Assembly (NCBI RefSeq): GCF_022761035.1
Contig: NZ_JAKWJP010000003.1
Location: 434,001-498,000 of the forward strand
Origin: Microbacterium sp. SS28
GTDB taxonomy: Bacteria > Actinomycetota > Actinomycetes > Actinomycetales > Microbacteriaceae
Length of the DNA stretch: 64,000 nucleotides
Reading direction: 5' to 3'
Positions 1 through 8,080 of this stretch are shown one piece after another. The position numbers were made by a program, and so were the translations under genes. Each line of letters starts with the position of its first letter. Position 1 is the stretch's first letter. The notes below the pieces were generated by a model. It had not been told where the DNA came from. It saw nothing but the letters and a program-made list of their open reading frames with translations, and made no database searches.

Positions 1-2
1 CG

Positions 3-956
3 GTCGATTCGCTCGGATGGGTCATCGTCGCGCAGGAGGCCTACAGCGAGGCGATGGCGCCCGTCGAGGACTTCACGCGCAACCTCATCCTCTCGACGGC
101 CGCCATGATCATCTTCGTCTGCCTGCTCTCGCTCGTGCTCGCACAGGTCTTCGTGCGGCCGCTCCGACGGCTCAAGCTCGCGGCGCAGCGGATCGCGGCG
201 GGCGAGGAGGGCGTCCAGGTCGACGCGGGGTCCAGCGACGAGCTCGCGGACGTCGCTGGGGCGTTCAACGACATGAGCCACAGCCTGCAGGTCAAGTCCA
301 ACCTCATCGAGCAGCAGGAGAAGGCCAACGAGGCACTGATCCTGTCGTTCATGCCCGAAGGGATCGCCGATCGCTACAAGCACGGCGACGACGCCATCAC
401 GCAGGACAACGACGACGTCACGGTCATCTTCGCCGACATCGTCGGCTTCGAGGAGCTCGCGCTGACACTGTCGTCCGGAGAAGCGGTGACGCGGCTCAAC
501 GACCTCATCCGCATCTTCGACGAGGCCGCCGAGCGCTACGGAGTCGAGCGTGTGCGCACGACGCGCCAGTCATACGTCGCGAGTGTCGGCCTCGGGACCC
601 CCCGCGTCGACAACGCGCGCCGTGCCGTCGAGTTCGCGATGGAGCTGCACACGATCCTCGAGCGGTACTCGACGCAGCAGGGGGTCGACCTCGATCTGCG
701 CGCGGGCCTGGACTCGGGCCAGGTGACGAGCGGCCTCATCGGCCGCGCCCGCATCGTCTACGACATGTGGGGCGATGCCGTGAACCTCGCCTACCGGGTG
801 CAGGGCGACTACGACGAGGCCGGCATCTACATCACGCAGCGTGTCGCCGACCGCATCCCCGACACCATCTCGGTCGCGCCGGCGGGCGAGGTCTCGACCA
901 AGAGCGGCAGCCAGCGCGTGTGGCGCGTCGTGACGGCCGTGACGGTCGCCGAGTGA
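3..956 (+). CDS. Class III adenylate/guanylate cyclase-like protein with HAMP domain (5' end outside window)
   Basis: The frame is open from base 3, so this is the C-terminal part of a larger sensor protein. Visible in order are the end of an extracytoplasmic segment, one transmembrane helix (about 84-150), a HAMP linker starting at VRPLRRL, and a class III nucleotide cyclase domain (about 415-900). The first metal-binding Asp is present in FADIVGF (435-437), and YDMWG and NLAYR near 760-797 keep the adenine-recognition Asp and the transition-state Asn/Arg. The usual GD of the second metal site reads RQ (Gln at 567-569), and the substrate Lys position is Arg. As a homodimer it should be weak or inactive, or it may pair with another cyclase. 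It lies 39 bases before a cyclic-nucleotide-binding MscS channel. Confidence 0.85.
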   Translation, partial: VDSLGWVIVAQEAYSEAMAPVEDFTRNLILSTAAMIIFVCLLSLVLAQVFVRPLRRLKLAAQRIAAGEEGVQVDAGSSDELADVAGAFNDMSHSLQVKSNLIEQQEKANEALILSFMPEGIADRYKHGDDAITQDNDDVTVIFADIVGFEELALTLSSGEAVTRLNDLIRIFDEAAERYGVERVRTTRQSYVASVGLGTPRVDNARRAVEFAMELHTILERYSTQQGVDLDLRAGLDSGQVTSGLIGRARIVYDMWGDAVNLAYRVQGDYDEAGIYITQRVADRIPDTISVAPAGEVSTKSGSQRVWRVVTAVTVAE

Positions 957-995
957 TGAGGCATCGCGTGTCGGCGCGGGGGCAGGGGTGATCCG

Positions 996-2426
996 ATGAG
1001 CGACATCGCGTCGCAGCCCTGGTTCTGGCCCGCCGTCATCGTCTCGGTCGGACTGCCGCTGATGCTGATCGGGCTGACCGAGCTGTCGAACATGCTGCTG
1101 CGGTCCGGCAGCCGTGCCGCTCCGATCGTCCTGATGGTGCGCAACTACCTCGTGCCGGTCGCCGGGGTGCTCGTGCTGCTGAGTCAGCCGGGCGCGTGGG
1201 AGGGATCGGGCACCTGGCCTCGCGTCATCTGGACGATCTTCGGCCTGCTCGTCATCGTCGTCACGATCAACGCCGTCAACCACCTCGTGTTCCACCGGGC
1301 CGAGAAGGGGTCGTGGCGCGACCGGTTCCCGACGATCTTCAGCGACCTCATCCGGTTCGTGTTCATCATCGTCGGCATCGCGCTCGTGTTCTGGTGGGTG
1401 TGGGATGCCGATGTCGCGGGCGTGTTCGCAGCCCTCGGCATCACCTCGATCGTCGTGGGCCTCGCGCTGCAGAACGCCGTCGGGTCGATCGTGTCGGGGC
1501 TCTTCCTCATCTTCGAGGCGCCCTTCCAGCTCGGCGACTGGATCGAGACGGGCGGCACGCGCGGTCAGATCATCGAGGTCAACTGGCGCGCCGTGCACCT
1601 CGACACGGGCAACGGCATCGTCGTCATGCCGACGGCCGAGCTCGCAGAGGGCTCGTTCACGAACCTCAGCCGCGCCGCCGACCCGTACGCCGCCGTCACG
1701 GAGGTCGAGTTCGCGACGGACGACCCGCCGCTGCGCGTGCGCGAGATGCTCGTCGACGTCGCACGCGACATCCCGCGCGTTTCGCCGGATCGGGAGCCCT
1801 CGGTCTCGACGGCGGGCGGCGCGAAGTACCGCATCTCGATCCCGCTGCAGTCGCCGGGCGACGAGGGCGCCGTCGTGGACGCCTTCACGACGCGGCTCTG
1901 GTACGCCGCGCGTCGCGCCGACCTGCATCTGGACGGCGACGTCACCGACGACTGGAACAGCCCCCAGCGGCTGCTGGAGGGCCTGCGTCAGATCGCGCCG
2001 GCGCTGAGCCTGCGTCCCGGCGAGGCCGAGGCGCTCGTCGCGACGGCGCGGCTCGAGCGGTTCGCACAGGGCGAGGTGCTGCTGCGCCCCGGTACCCTGC
2101 CGCTCGCGACGCGCTTCATCCTCTCGGGACGCGTCATGCTCGGCGTCCCGAGCGACGCCGGCTTCGTGCAGATCACGGAACTCACGCGCGACGACGCGGT
2201 CGGCCTCACGGCCCTCACGCGCAGCCGTACGATCTCTCGCGCGATCGCCCTGACCGAGGTCGAGGTCGTGCGCATCCCGGTGGGCGTGCTCGACGACATC
2301 GTGCGCGGCCACCCCTCGCTCGCCCGCGAGGTCGTGCGCGAGAACGACAACCGCATCCGGCTCGCGCGCTCGGCGCTCGAGGCCGTAGGCGAGCGGCTCG
2401 ATCCGACCCGGCGGGTCATGGGCTGA
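996..2426 (+). CDS. MscS-family mechanosensitive channel with C-terminal cyclic-nucleotide-binding domain
   Basis: The 476-residue protein has about five hydrophobic helices in residues 8-165. The last one runs into the MscS pore-lining signature (LGITSIVVGLALQNAVGSIV, about 148-167), followed by the beta domain. Residues about 340-460 form a cNMP-binding fold. In its phosphate-binding cassette the usual Glu is replaced (VGLTAL), while an Arg-Ala pair remains (SRAIAL). This layout matches the bacterial cyclic-nucleotide-gated (bCNG) branch of the MscS superfamily. The start ATG follows an AGGGGTG ribosome site. Its place directly after a cyclase suggests that a nucleotide signal modulates the channel; that link is inference. 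Confidence 0.88.
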   Translation: MSDIASQPWFWPAVIVSVGLPLMLIGLTELSNMLLRSGSRAAPIVLMVRNYLVPVAGVLVLLSQPGAWEGSGTWPRVIWTIFGLLVIVVTINAVNHLVFHRAEKGSWRDRFPTIFSDLIRFVFIIVGIALVFWWVWDADVAGVFAALGITSIVVGLALQNAVGSIVSGLFLIFEAPFQLGDWIETGGTRGQIIEVNWRAVHLDTGNGIVVMPTAELAEGSFTNLSRAADPYAAVTEVEFATDDPPLRVREMLVDVARDIPRVSPDREPSVSTAGGAKYRISIPLQSPGDEGAVVDAFTTRLWYAARRADLHLDGDVTDDWNSPQRLLEGLRQIAPALSLRPGEAEALVATARLERFAQGEVLLRPGTLPLATRFILSGRVMLGVPSDAGFVQITELTRDDAVGLTALTRSRTISRAIALTEVEVVRIPVGVLDDIVRGHPSLAREVVRENDNRIRLARSALEAVGERLDPTRRVMG

Positions 2427-2468
2427 GGGCGGCGACCCCGTCGGGCGGCGACCGTGGCATCGCCGCAA

Positions 2469-2474
2469 TAGGCT
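2469..2474 (+). promoter_or_regulatory. -10 element of leaderless truA promoter
   Basis: TAGGCT lies 6 bases before the truA ATG, which places the start of transcription at or beside the start codon. There is no ribosome-binding site. Confidence 0.6.
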
Positions 2475-2480
2475 GAGCGG

Positions 2481-3341
2481 ATGCGGATCCGCCTCGACAT
2501 CGCCTACGACGGGAGCCAGTTCCGCGGCTGGGCGCGTCAGCCCGGCCTCCGCTCCGTGCAGGGCACCCTCGAGGCCGCCGTCGCGCGGGTGCTCGGAGGC
2601 GAGCCGCGGCTCGTCGTCGCGGGCCGCACGGATGCGGGTGTGCACGCGACGGGCCAGGTCGCGCACCTGGATCTCGACGGGTCGCAGGTCGACCGGCTCA
2701 TGGCACGGTCGGGGCGGCGGGATGCGGCATCCGGAACCCCTCCCGAACCCGCCGCGCGACTCGCCGCCCGGCTGCGCGGCGTCCTCGGCGCGTACGCCGA
2801 TGTGACGGTCCGGGCGAGCTCTGTCGCACCCGCGGGCTTCGATGCGCGCTTCTCGGCCGTGTGGCGGCGCTACGCGTACCGTGTCGCGGACTCGGTGTCG
2901 GGCTACGACCCGCTCGAGCGGCTGCGGACCACGACGGTGCGCGCTGACCTCGACGTCGACGAGATGGATGCCGCTGCCCGAAGCCTCATCGGTCTGCACG
3001 ACTTCGCGGCCTACTGCAAGCCGCGCGACGAGGCGACGACGATCCGCACGCTCCTCGAGTTCGACTGGCACCGCGCAGAGGACGGCGTCCTCGTCGCGAA
3101 CGTCAAGGCTGACGCCTTCTGCCACTCGATGGTGCGGGCGCTCGTCGGCGCATGCGTCGCCGTGGGGGAGGGGCGCCTCGACGTCCCGGACGTCGCGGCG
3201 ATCCGCGACGGGCGCGAGCGCGTGCCCGAGATCAAGGTGCTCGCGGCGCGCGGCCTCACGCTGACGGCAGTCGGGTATCCCGCCGACGATCAGCTCGCGG
3301 CGCGCGCCGACCAGACGCGCGCTCGCCGCGATCGCGAGTGA
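2481..3341 (+). CDS. truA: tRNA pseudouridine(38-40) synthase TruA
   Basis: TruA converts U38, U39 and U40 in tRNA anticodon stems to pseudouridine in the cytoplasm. The 286-residue protein opens with RIRLDIAYDGSQFRGWA, typical of the family, and carries the catalytic Asp motif AGRTDAGVHA at about residues 49-58. It also has the late conserved segment FCHSMVRALVGA. Length is normal for actinobacteria, with a small insert near residues 73-90. It appears leaderless (TAGGCT 6 bases before ATG) and is the one clear translation gene of the window. Confidence 0.96.
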   Translation: MRIRLDIAYDGSQFRGWARQPGLRSVQGTLEAAVARVLGGEPRLVVAGRTDAGVHATGQVAHLDLDGSQVDRLMARSGRRDAASGTPPEPAARLAARLRGVLGAYADVTVRASSVAPAGFDARFSAVWRRYAYRVADSVSGYDPLERLRTTTVRADLDVDEMDAAARSLIGLHDFAAYCKPRDEATTIRTLLEFDWHRAEDGVLVANVKADAFCHSMVRALVGACVAVGEGRLDVPDVAAIRDGRERVPEIKVLAARGLTLTAVGYPADDQLAARADQTRARRDRE

Positions 3342-3435
3342 CGCCGACCCGATTCTGGGGGTTCAGTCTGAAGGCGCTCACGCTTCCCGTGGAGGACACC
3401 CATCCGAGCCCCCATCGTCCTACTCTGGAACGAGC

Positions 3436-4155
3436 ATGCTGAAGCTCATCTCGTACAACCTCCGCAAGCACCGGGCCGCCCGCGAACTCGCGACGCTCGT
3501 CGAGAAGCATGCGGTCGACGTGCTCTGCCTGCAGGAGTGCGACACGACCGACATCCCCTCGACGATCTCGGGGCTGCGGCTCGCGGACTCGACGCAGCGC
3601 AATCGACTCGGACTCGCGGTGTACTACCGCGAGAACACCTACCGCGCCGTCGAGGTGCGCTCGATGGCGCTCAAGAAATCACTGCACGACCGCGTGCTCA
3701 AGCCCGCCGAGGAGCGCATGCTGGGCGTGCGGCTGCACGACATCGACCACGGCCGCGAGCTCATCGTGGCGTCGTTCCACGCGGCGCCGCTCACGGCGCT
3801 CAATTCGCTCCGCCGCCACCAGATCAAGACGGCGCTCACCGAGCTGGGCGGCCTGGGCGAGGGGCTGCCGATCATCATGGTCGGCGACTACAACTACCCC
3901 GTCTTCAAGGAGAACCTCGGGCAGAAGGTGCGCGAGCAGGGCTACGAACTGACCCTCAGCGACACCCGCACCTACACGCGCTACCGGTTCTTTCGCGGGC
4001 ACTACGACTTCGCGACGTCGGTCGGGTTCGAGATCGACAAGGTCACGACGCTGCCACAGGGTCTCTCCGACCACCTGCCGATCCTCGTGACGGCCCACCC
4101 CGCGAAGAAGGCGGGCAGGGGCGAGGGGACGGATGCCGAGGTCGACGTCGCCTGA
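3436..4155 (+). CDS. Endonuclease/exonuclease/phosphatase-fold protein
   Basis: A 239-residue cytoplasmic protein of the EEP fold (DNase I, exonuclease III and inositol phosphatase superfamily). Visible family elements are ISYNLRKH near the N-terminus (Asn), LQECD (metal-binding Glu), MVGDYNYP (Asp/Asn pair) and the C-terminal SDHLPILV (Asp-His). All active-site positions are present, so it is probably a working hydrolase, but the substrate cannot be read from sequence. A TACTCT -10 hexamer lies 9 bases before ATG, so the leader is very short. It converges on the LPVTG gene. Confidence 0.82.
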   Translation: MLKLISYNLRKHRAARELATLVEKHAVDVLCLQECDTTDIPSTISGLRLADSTQRNRLGLAVYYRENTYRAVEVRSMALKKSLHDRVLKPAEERMLGVRLHDIDHGRELIVASFHAAPLTALNSLRRHQIKTALTELGGLGEGLPIIMVGDYNYPVFKENLGQKVREQGYELTLSDTRTYTRYRFFRGHYDFATSVGFEIDKVTTLPQGLSDHLPILVTAHPAKKAGRGEGTDAEVDVA

Positions 4156-4176
4156 CGGCTGAGCCCGGCGGGACGG

Positions 4177-4743
4177 CTATTCGGCGTCGCGTCGACGGCG
4201 CAGGAACGCGACGACGCCGAGGGCGGCGCCCGCGAGCAGCAGCAGTCCGCCGCCGATCCACAGGCCCGTCAGGGTGCTCGAGTCGAGTCCCGTCACCGGC
4301 AGGCTGCCGTCGGGGTTCGTCACCGTCACGGCGGCGGTGCCGCCGGCCGAGCTCGCTGAGATCGCCTCGATGTTGTAGGTGCCGCGGGCATCCGCGGGGA
4401 ACGCGATGCGCACCGCCGGCAGCGATCCGTCGGGACCGGATGTCGCGTGCCCGCTCGCCGTCGAGATCGCGAGACGCACCATGCCGATCGCGACGCCGGC
4501 GCCGTTCTCACCCGTCACCGTGATGGTGACGTCCTCGTCGGCGGAGAAGGTCTCGGCCGCGCACTGCAGCGAGACCGCCGCACCCGGCGCGATCGTCGCG
4601 GGCGTCGACGTGCAGGACCCCGCCGGGGGGTAGATCGTCTCGGCGCGGGCGGCGGGCGCGGACAAGAGCAGCGCGGCCGCCATCAGAACGGCGACGAGCG
4701 GGAGGATCGTCGCTGCGAGGGCGATACGAGGCGCGCGGGTCAT
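4177..4743 (-). CDS. LPVTG-anchored surface protein
   Basis: The 188-residue product starts with a Sec signal peptide (about residues 1-34, ending AAARA-type before ETIYPP). It has a secreted part of about 115 residues with Ig-like beta character (TVTGENGAG, VTVTNPDG). It ends in a sortase signal: LPVTG, a hydrophobic helix and RRRRDAE. It should be attached covalently to peptidoglycan by a sortase encoded elsewhere. I chose the ATG at 4743 because it gives a clean signal peptide; an upstream TTG at 4782 would add an unlikely leader. TAGACT at 4754-4759 may be its -10 element. Function is unknown. Confidence 0.8.
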   Translation of the reverse strand: MTRAPRIALAATILPLVAVLMAAALLLSAPAARAETIYPPAGSCTSTPATIAPGAAVSLQCAAETFSADEDVTITVTGENGAGVAIGMVRLAISTASGHATSGPDGSLPAVRIAFPADARGTYNIEAISASSAGGTAAVTVTNPDGSLPVTGLDSSTLTGLWIGGGLLLLAGAALGVVAFLRRRRDAE

Positions 4744-4811
4744 GGTGCCGCTGAGTCTACGGGGTTGTGGAGCACGCGCCAATCACGGGGTGACCGGGGG
4801 AATCCCGAGGC

Positions 4812-6599
4812 TCAGCCCCCGCACACCGCCGTTGCCGCGGGCTGTGGCACGAGCGTCGGCGTGGAGACGGCTTCGAGCACGGGCGCGGACGGCGTCGCGG
4901 TGGCGGCCGTGATGACCGCCGTCGTCGATCCGCCCGGGGCGAGGTCGGTCGTGAAGCTCACGACGCGGCGGCCCGCATGCATGCCGCCGCCGAATCCGCC
5001 GTCGTCGCTGAGCTCGGCGCCGGCGAGGTCGAAGCCCTCGGGCAGGTACACGTAGACGACGGTCCGCGCGATGCCGGGGGGCACGCCGTAGATGCCCTCG
5101 CCCGTGATGTAGGGCGGCAGGTTCGCGGCGTCGGCGGGGGCGTTGCTCGCGATCGTGACCGTGAGCTTCGCCGTGCCGGATGCCCGGCCCGCGGCATCCG
5201 TCGTGCACTGGTCCCACGCGACGCGCGAGTCGGACGTCAGATAGAAGTCCATCTTCGAGCCCGTGCCGTCGTTGAGGAAGACGCCGAAGCGCGCGGCGTC
5301 CGCGTCGGTCTCTGGCAGGCCTCCCGCGAGGGTCGTCTCCTCCAGGACGGCCTGATCGGCCTCGTGCGCGCTCCACAGGTTGAGCCGGCGCTCGTCGCCC
5401 GCACGCGTGAGGGCCGATACGAGTGCAACGGGGTCGGCGTCTCCTCGTGAGAGCGCCTCGAAGACCGAGGCCGCCGCGAGCGCGAAGAAGGCGTCCTGAT
5501 CGGCGGGGCTGCTGTAGCGCGCGTACACCTCGTTGAGCAGGAGCGGCACCGTGGACTCGGGCGTCAGGACGTCGCCCGTGGGCAGCGTGACGGGGCCCGT
5601 CGCACCGAGCAGGTAGGTGAGCGCGACGGGATCGAGCGCGATGACGCCGTCGACCTGCTTGCCGCCGTGCTCGCGCGCCCACATCTCGCGCGCAAGGCTC
5701 GCCGACACGGCGAAGTCGGGCACCTGGGTGACGTTCTGCATCCACCGTCCGGGACGCTCGCCGTAGATCGCGGTGACCTCGTCGTCGAGCGGCAGCACCG
5801 ACTCGTCGTACCTCGGGTAGTCGCCCGTGGACTCCTGCGCCGTGAGCGTGAGCGCACCGCCGTCCGTGTGGAGGAGCGCCATGGCGCCGGGGATGCCGCC
5901 GAGCGAGCGCCACTCCGCGTTGTTCTGGAAGAGCACGAGGTAGTCGCGGGGGCCCTCGGCGCCGAGCATCGCGGGCAGCAGCACGGTCGCGCGCGACACC
6001 GCCGACGCAGCGCCCTCGGCCTCGTCGAGCAGCGTCGAGACCTCGTTCACGGCCGAGCGGAGCGGCGTCACGAGAGCGGTGCGGTCGACGGCGGAGACGG
6101 ATGCCGCGGCCGCAGCGATCCCGTCGGAGCCGGCCGTCGCGGCATCCTGGAGTGACGTGAACGTCGAGAGGTCGATCCGCCCGTCCTGCGGGCGCAGCGC
6201 CGCGAGGTCGAACGTCGAGGCGACCTGGGCGAGCGGCGCGAGGGCGGAGCCGGCTACATCGTCGAGCGACGCGGCGACGGTCGCTGTGGCCGCGAGCTGC
6301 GGACCCACCCAGGGCAGGTGCTCGGAGAGGGACCAGACCGGATCCGACGTCAGCGCGCGGGCGGCCGAGGTCTCGCTCGAGACGGCGTCGATCGCGCCGG
6401 CGGCGGCCGTGGGGTCGGCGATGCTGTCGCGCGCGGTGGCTGCGGCGGTCTGCGCCGCGCGCAGGTGGCCGTAGGCGAGGAACCCGCGCACGCCGATCCA
6501 GGCCGTCGCGGCGACGGCGGCGATCAGGAGGGCGCCGAGGATCGACGCGAACACGACACCCGCCACCCGGAGGGGGCGAGGGTTGGCGGACGGCGTCAC
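4812..6599 (-). CDS. DUF4012-type membrane-anchored extracytoplasmic protein
   Basis: A 595-residue protein with one N-terminal transmembrane helix (about residues 11-36) and a long outside part. Features of the DUF4012 family include the motifs LVLFQNNAEWRSLGGIPGA and a conserved middle with DGVIALDPVALTYLLGATGP. Members are common in actinobacterial polysaccharide loci; some related domains are compared with LytR-CpsA-Psr partners, but the biochemical role is not established. Start is the GTG at 6599, placed 6 bases after TAGGGT, which suggests leaderless expression. It lies 46 bases downstream of the BY-kinase gene. Confidence 0.82.
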   Translation of the reverse strand: MTPSANPRPLRVAGVVFASILGALLIAAVAATAWIGVRGFLAYGHLRAAQTAAATARDSIADPTAAAGAIDAVSSETSAARALTSDPVWSLSEHLPWVGPQLAATATVAASLDDVAGSALAPLAQVASTFDLAALRPQDGRIDLSTFTSLQDAATAGSDGIAAAAASVSAVDRTALVTPLRSAVNEVSTLLDEAEGAASAVSRATVLLPAMLGAEGPRDYLVLFQNNAEWRSLGGIPGAMALLHTDGGALTLTAQESTGDYPRYDESVLPLDDEVTAIYGERPGRWMQNVTQVPDFAVSASLAREMWAREHGGKQVDGVIALDPVALTYLLGATGPVTLPTGDVLTPESTVPLLLNEVYARYSSPADQDAFFALAAASVFEALSRGDADPVALVSALTRAGDERRLNLWSAHEADQAVLEETTLAGGLPETDADAARFGVFLNDGTGSKMDFYLTSDSRVAWDQCTTDAAGRASGTAKLTVTIASNAPADAANLPPYITGEGIYGVPPGIARTVVYVYLPEGFDLAGAELSDDGGFGGGMHAGRRVVSFTTDLAPGGSTTAVITAATATPSAPVLEAVSTPTLVPQPAATAVCGG

Positions 6600-6605
6600 C
6601 CGACA

Positions 6606-6611
6606 ACCCTA
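6606..6611 (-). promoter_or_regulatory. -10 element of leaderless DUF4012 gene promoter
   Basis: On the minus strand TAGGGT is followed by 6 bases and then the GTG start at 6599. The gene may therefore be transcribed on its own as well as with the upstream kinase gene. Confidence 0.55.
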
Positions 6612-6645
6612 GGCGGTCTCGCCGAGCGTTCCCCGAATGGGGAGC

Positions 6646-8043
6646 TCAGGATGGGGCCTCGGCCTTGGGCGCCGACGTGTACTCGCCCTGGTACTGGTAT
6701 CCGTAGTACCCGGAGCCGGCCCCGCGGCGCGGCACGCGGTTGAGCACGATGCCGAGCGTGCGGGCGTTGGCCTTCTCGAGGTTGTCGACGGCCTTCGTCA
6801 GCATGTCGTACGTCGTCTTGCCCGCCGACACGACCACGAGCGCGCCGTCGGTGACGTGCGAGAGGATCGCGGCATCCGTCACGGGCAGCAGGGGAGGGGC
6901 GTCGATGATGACGAAGGCGTGCTCGCTGAGCGTGCGGATGAGGTCGCGCATGCGCTTGGACCCGAGCAGCTCGCTCGGGTTCGGGGGGATGCGCCCGGAC
7001 GTGATGACCGCGAGGTTCGGCGAGTGGCTCACGTTGTGGACGACGTCGACGACCTCGGCGCGTCCCGCAAGGATGTCGGTGAGGCCTGCGCCCTGCGGCA
7101 GGTCGAAGAGCTCCGCGACCATGGGGCGGCGCAGGTCGGCATCGACGAGGATGACGTGCTCGCCGGCGGCGCCGAGGCTCACCGCGAGGTTGCCTGCGAG
7201 GGTCGACTTGCCGTCGCCGGGGAGCGGGCTCGTGATGACGATCGCCCGAGGGGGGTTGTCGACATCCATGAACTGAAGATTCGTGCGCAGTTCGCGTGTC
7301 GCCTCGGAGATCTGCGGCGACGTGGAGGGGTCTGCGAAGTGGATGCGGCGCCCCGCCGTCGCGAGTCCCTTGTCGAGGGGGAGCGTGCCGACGACCGAGA
7401 CGCCCGACTCCCGCTCGATGTCGCGGGGGTCGCGGACGCGGCGGTCGAGCACGCGGCGAAGGACCGCGTAGCCGACGCCGAGGGCGAGACCGATGAGGGC
7501 GCCGAGCGCGAGGTTGAGGCGCAGGTTCGGCGACGACGGGGCCGTGGGCAGGCGCGCGGAGTCGCCGGGAACGAGCGTCACGGCGGCCGAGCCGGGGGTG
7601 CCGTCGCCCTCGATGTCGTCGATCTCGGTGACCATGCCCGAGATCCATGCCTCGGCGAGGTCGCGCGCGGCCTCGGGGCTGTCGCCCTGCGCCGTCACGT
7701 GGATGACGACGGTGTCGAGGGGGTTCGTGACATCGACACGCACGACGAGCGCCTCGGGCGTCGTGTCGAGGCCGAGCTCGTCGATCGCATGCTCGGCGAC
7801 CGAGCGCCACGACCCGATGTCGATGTAGGAGGTGACCTTGCTGCGCGCCAGCTGGTCGCCGACGAGCGAGGAGCCGCTGTCGCCGGAGGATCCGCTCGCG
7901 ACGACATAGCCGCTCGCGGACGCCGTGTACACGCGCGGCTGGAGCATGGTCCAGGCGAAGGCTACGGCGACGCCGAGCGCGGTCAGCAGCACGATGCCGA
8001 TCCAGTGCGCTCGAAGAATGCGCAGGTAGTCGCGCAGCTCCAT
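6646..8043 (-). CDS. Polysaccharide co-polymerase with bacterial tyrosine kinase domain (Wzz/BY-kinase)
   Basis: The 465-residue inner-membrane protein has two transmembrane helices (about 14-34 and 177-197) enclosing a Wzz domain. A cytoplasmic autokinase follows: Walker A SPLPGDGKST at 272-281, Walker A' ILVDAD at 298-303, Walker B FVIIDAPP at 377-384, and a Tyr cluster (446, 447, 449, 451, 455) in the tail. All kinase elements are intact, so it should autophosphorylate and control chain length or export of the polymer. The ATG has a GAGGGAG ribosome site. A paralogue whose kinase motifs are lost lies at 15010-16266. Confidence 0.93.
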   Translation of the reverse strand: MELRDYLRILRAHWIGIVLLTALGVAVAFAWTMLQPRVYTASASGYVVASGSSGDSGSSLVGDQLARSKVTSYIDIGSWRSVAEHAIDELGLDTTPEALVVRVDVTNPLDTVVIHVTAQGDSPEAARDLAEAWISGMVTEIDDIEGDGTPGSAAVTLVPGDSARLPTAPSSPNLRLNLALGALIGLALGVGYAVLRRVLDRRVRDPRDIERESGVSVVGTLPLDKGLATAGRRIHFADPSTSPQISEATRELRTNLQFMDVDNPPRAIVITSPLPGDGKSTLAGNLAVSLGAAGEHVILVDADLRRPMVAELFDLPQGAGLTDILAGRAEVVDVVHNVSHSPNLAVITSGRIPPNPSELLGSKRMRDLIRTLSEHAFVIIDAPPLLPVTDAAILSHVTDGALVVVSAGKTTYDMLTKAVDNLEKANARTLGIVLNRVPRRGAGSGYYGYQYQGEYTSAPKAEAPS

Positions 8044-8067
8044 GACAGGGCTCCCTCAGGTCCCACG

Positions 8068-8074
8068 TACACTA
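8068..8074. promoter_or_regulatory. Overlapping divergent -10 elements
   Basis: Plus strand TACACT (8068-8073) is 7 bases before the GTG of the HprK-like gene. On the minus strand TAGTGT (8074-8069) faces the BY-kinase gene. The two hexamers share five base pairs, so RNA polymerase could open only one of them at a time. Confidence 0.5.
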
Positions 8075-8080
8075 CCCCGT

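Noticed and set aside
570..3125. Very long antisense open frames, e.g. 570-3125 minus and 6637-9789 plus
   Set aside because: They are by-products of high GC in the third position of real genes with clear domains on the other strand.
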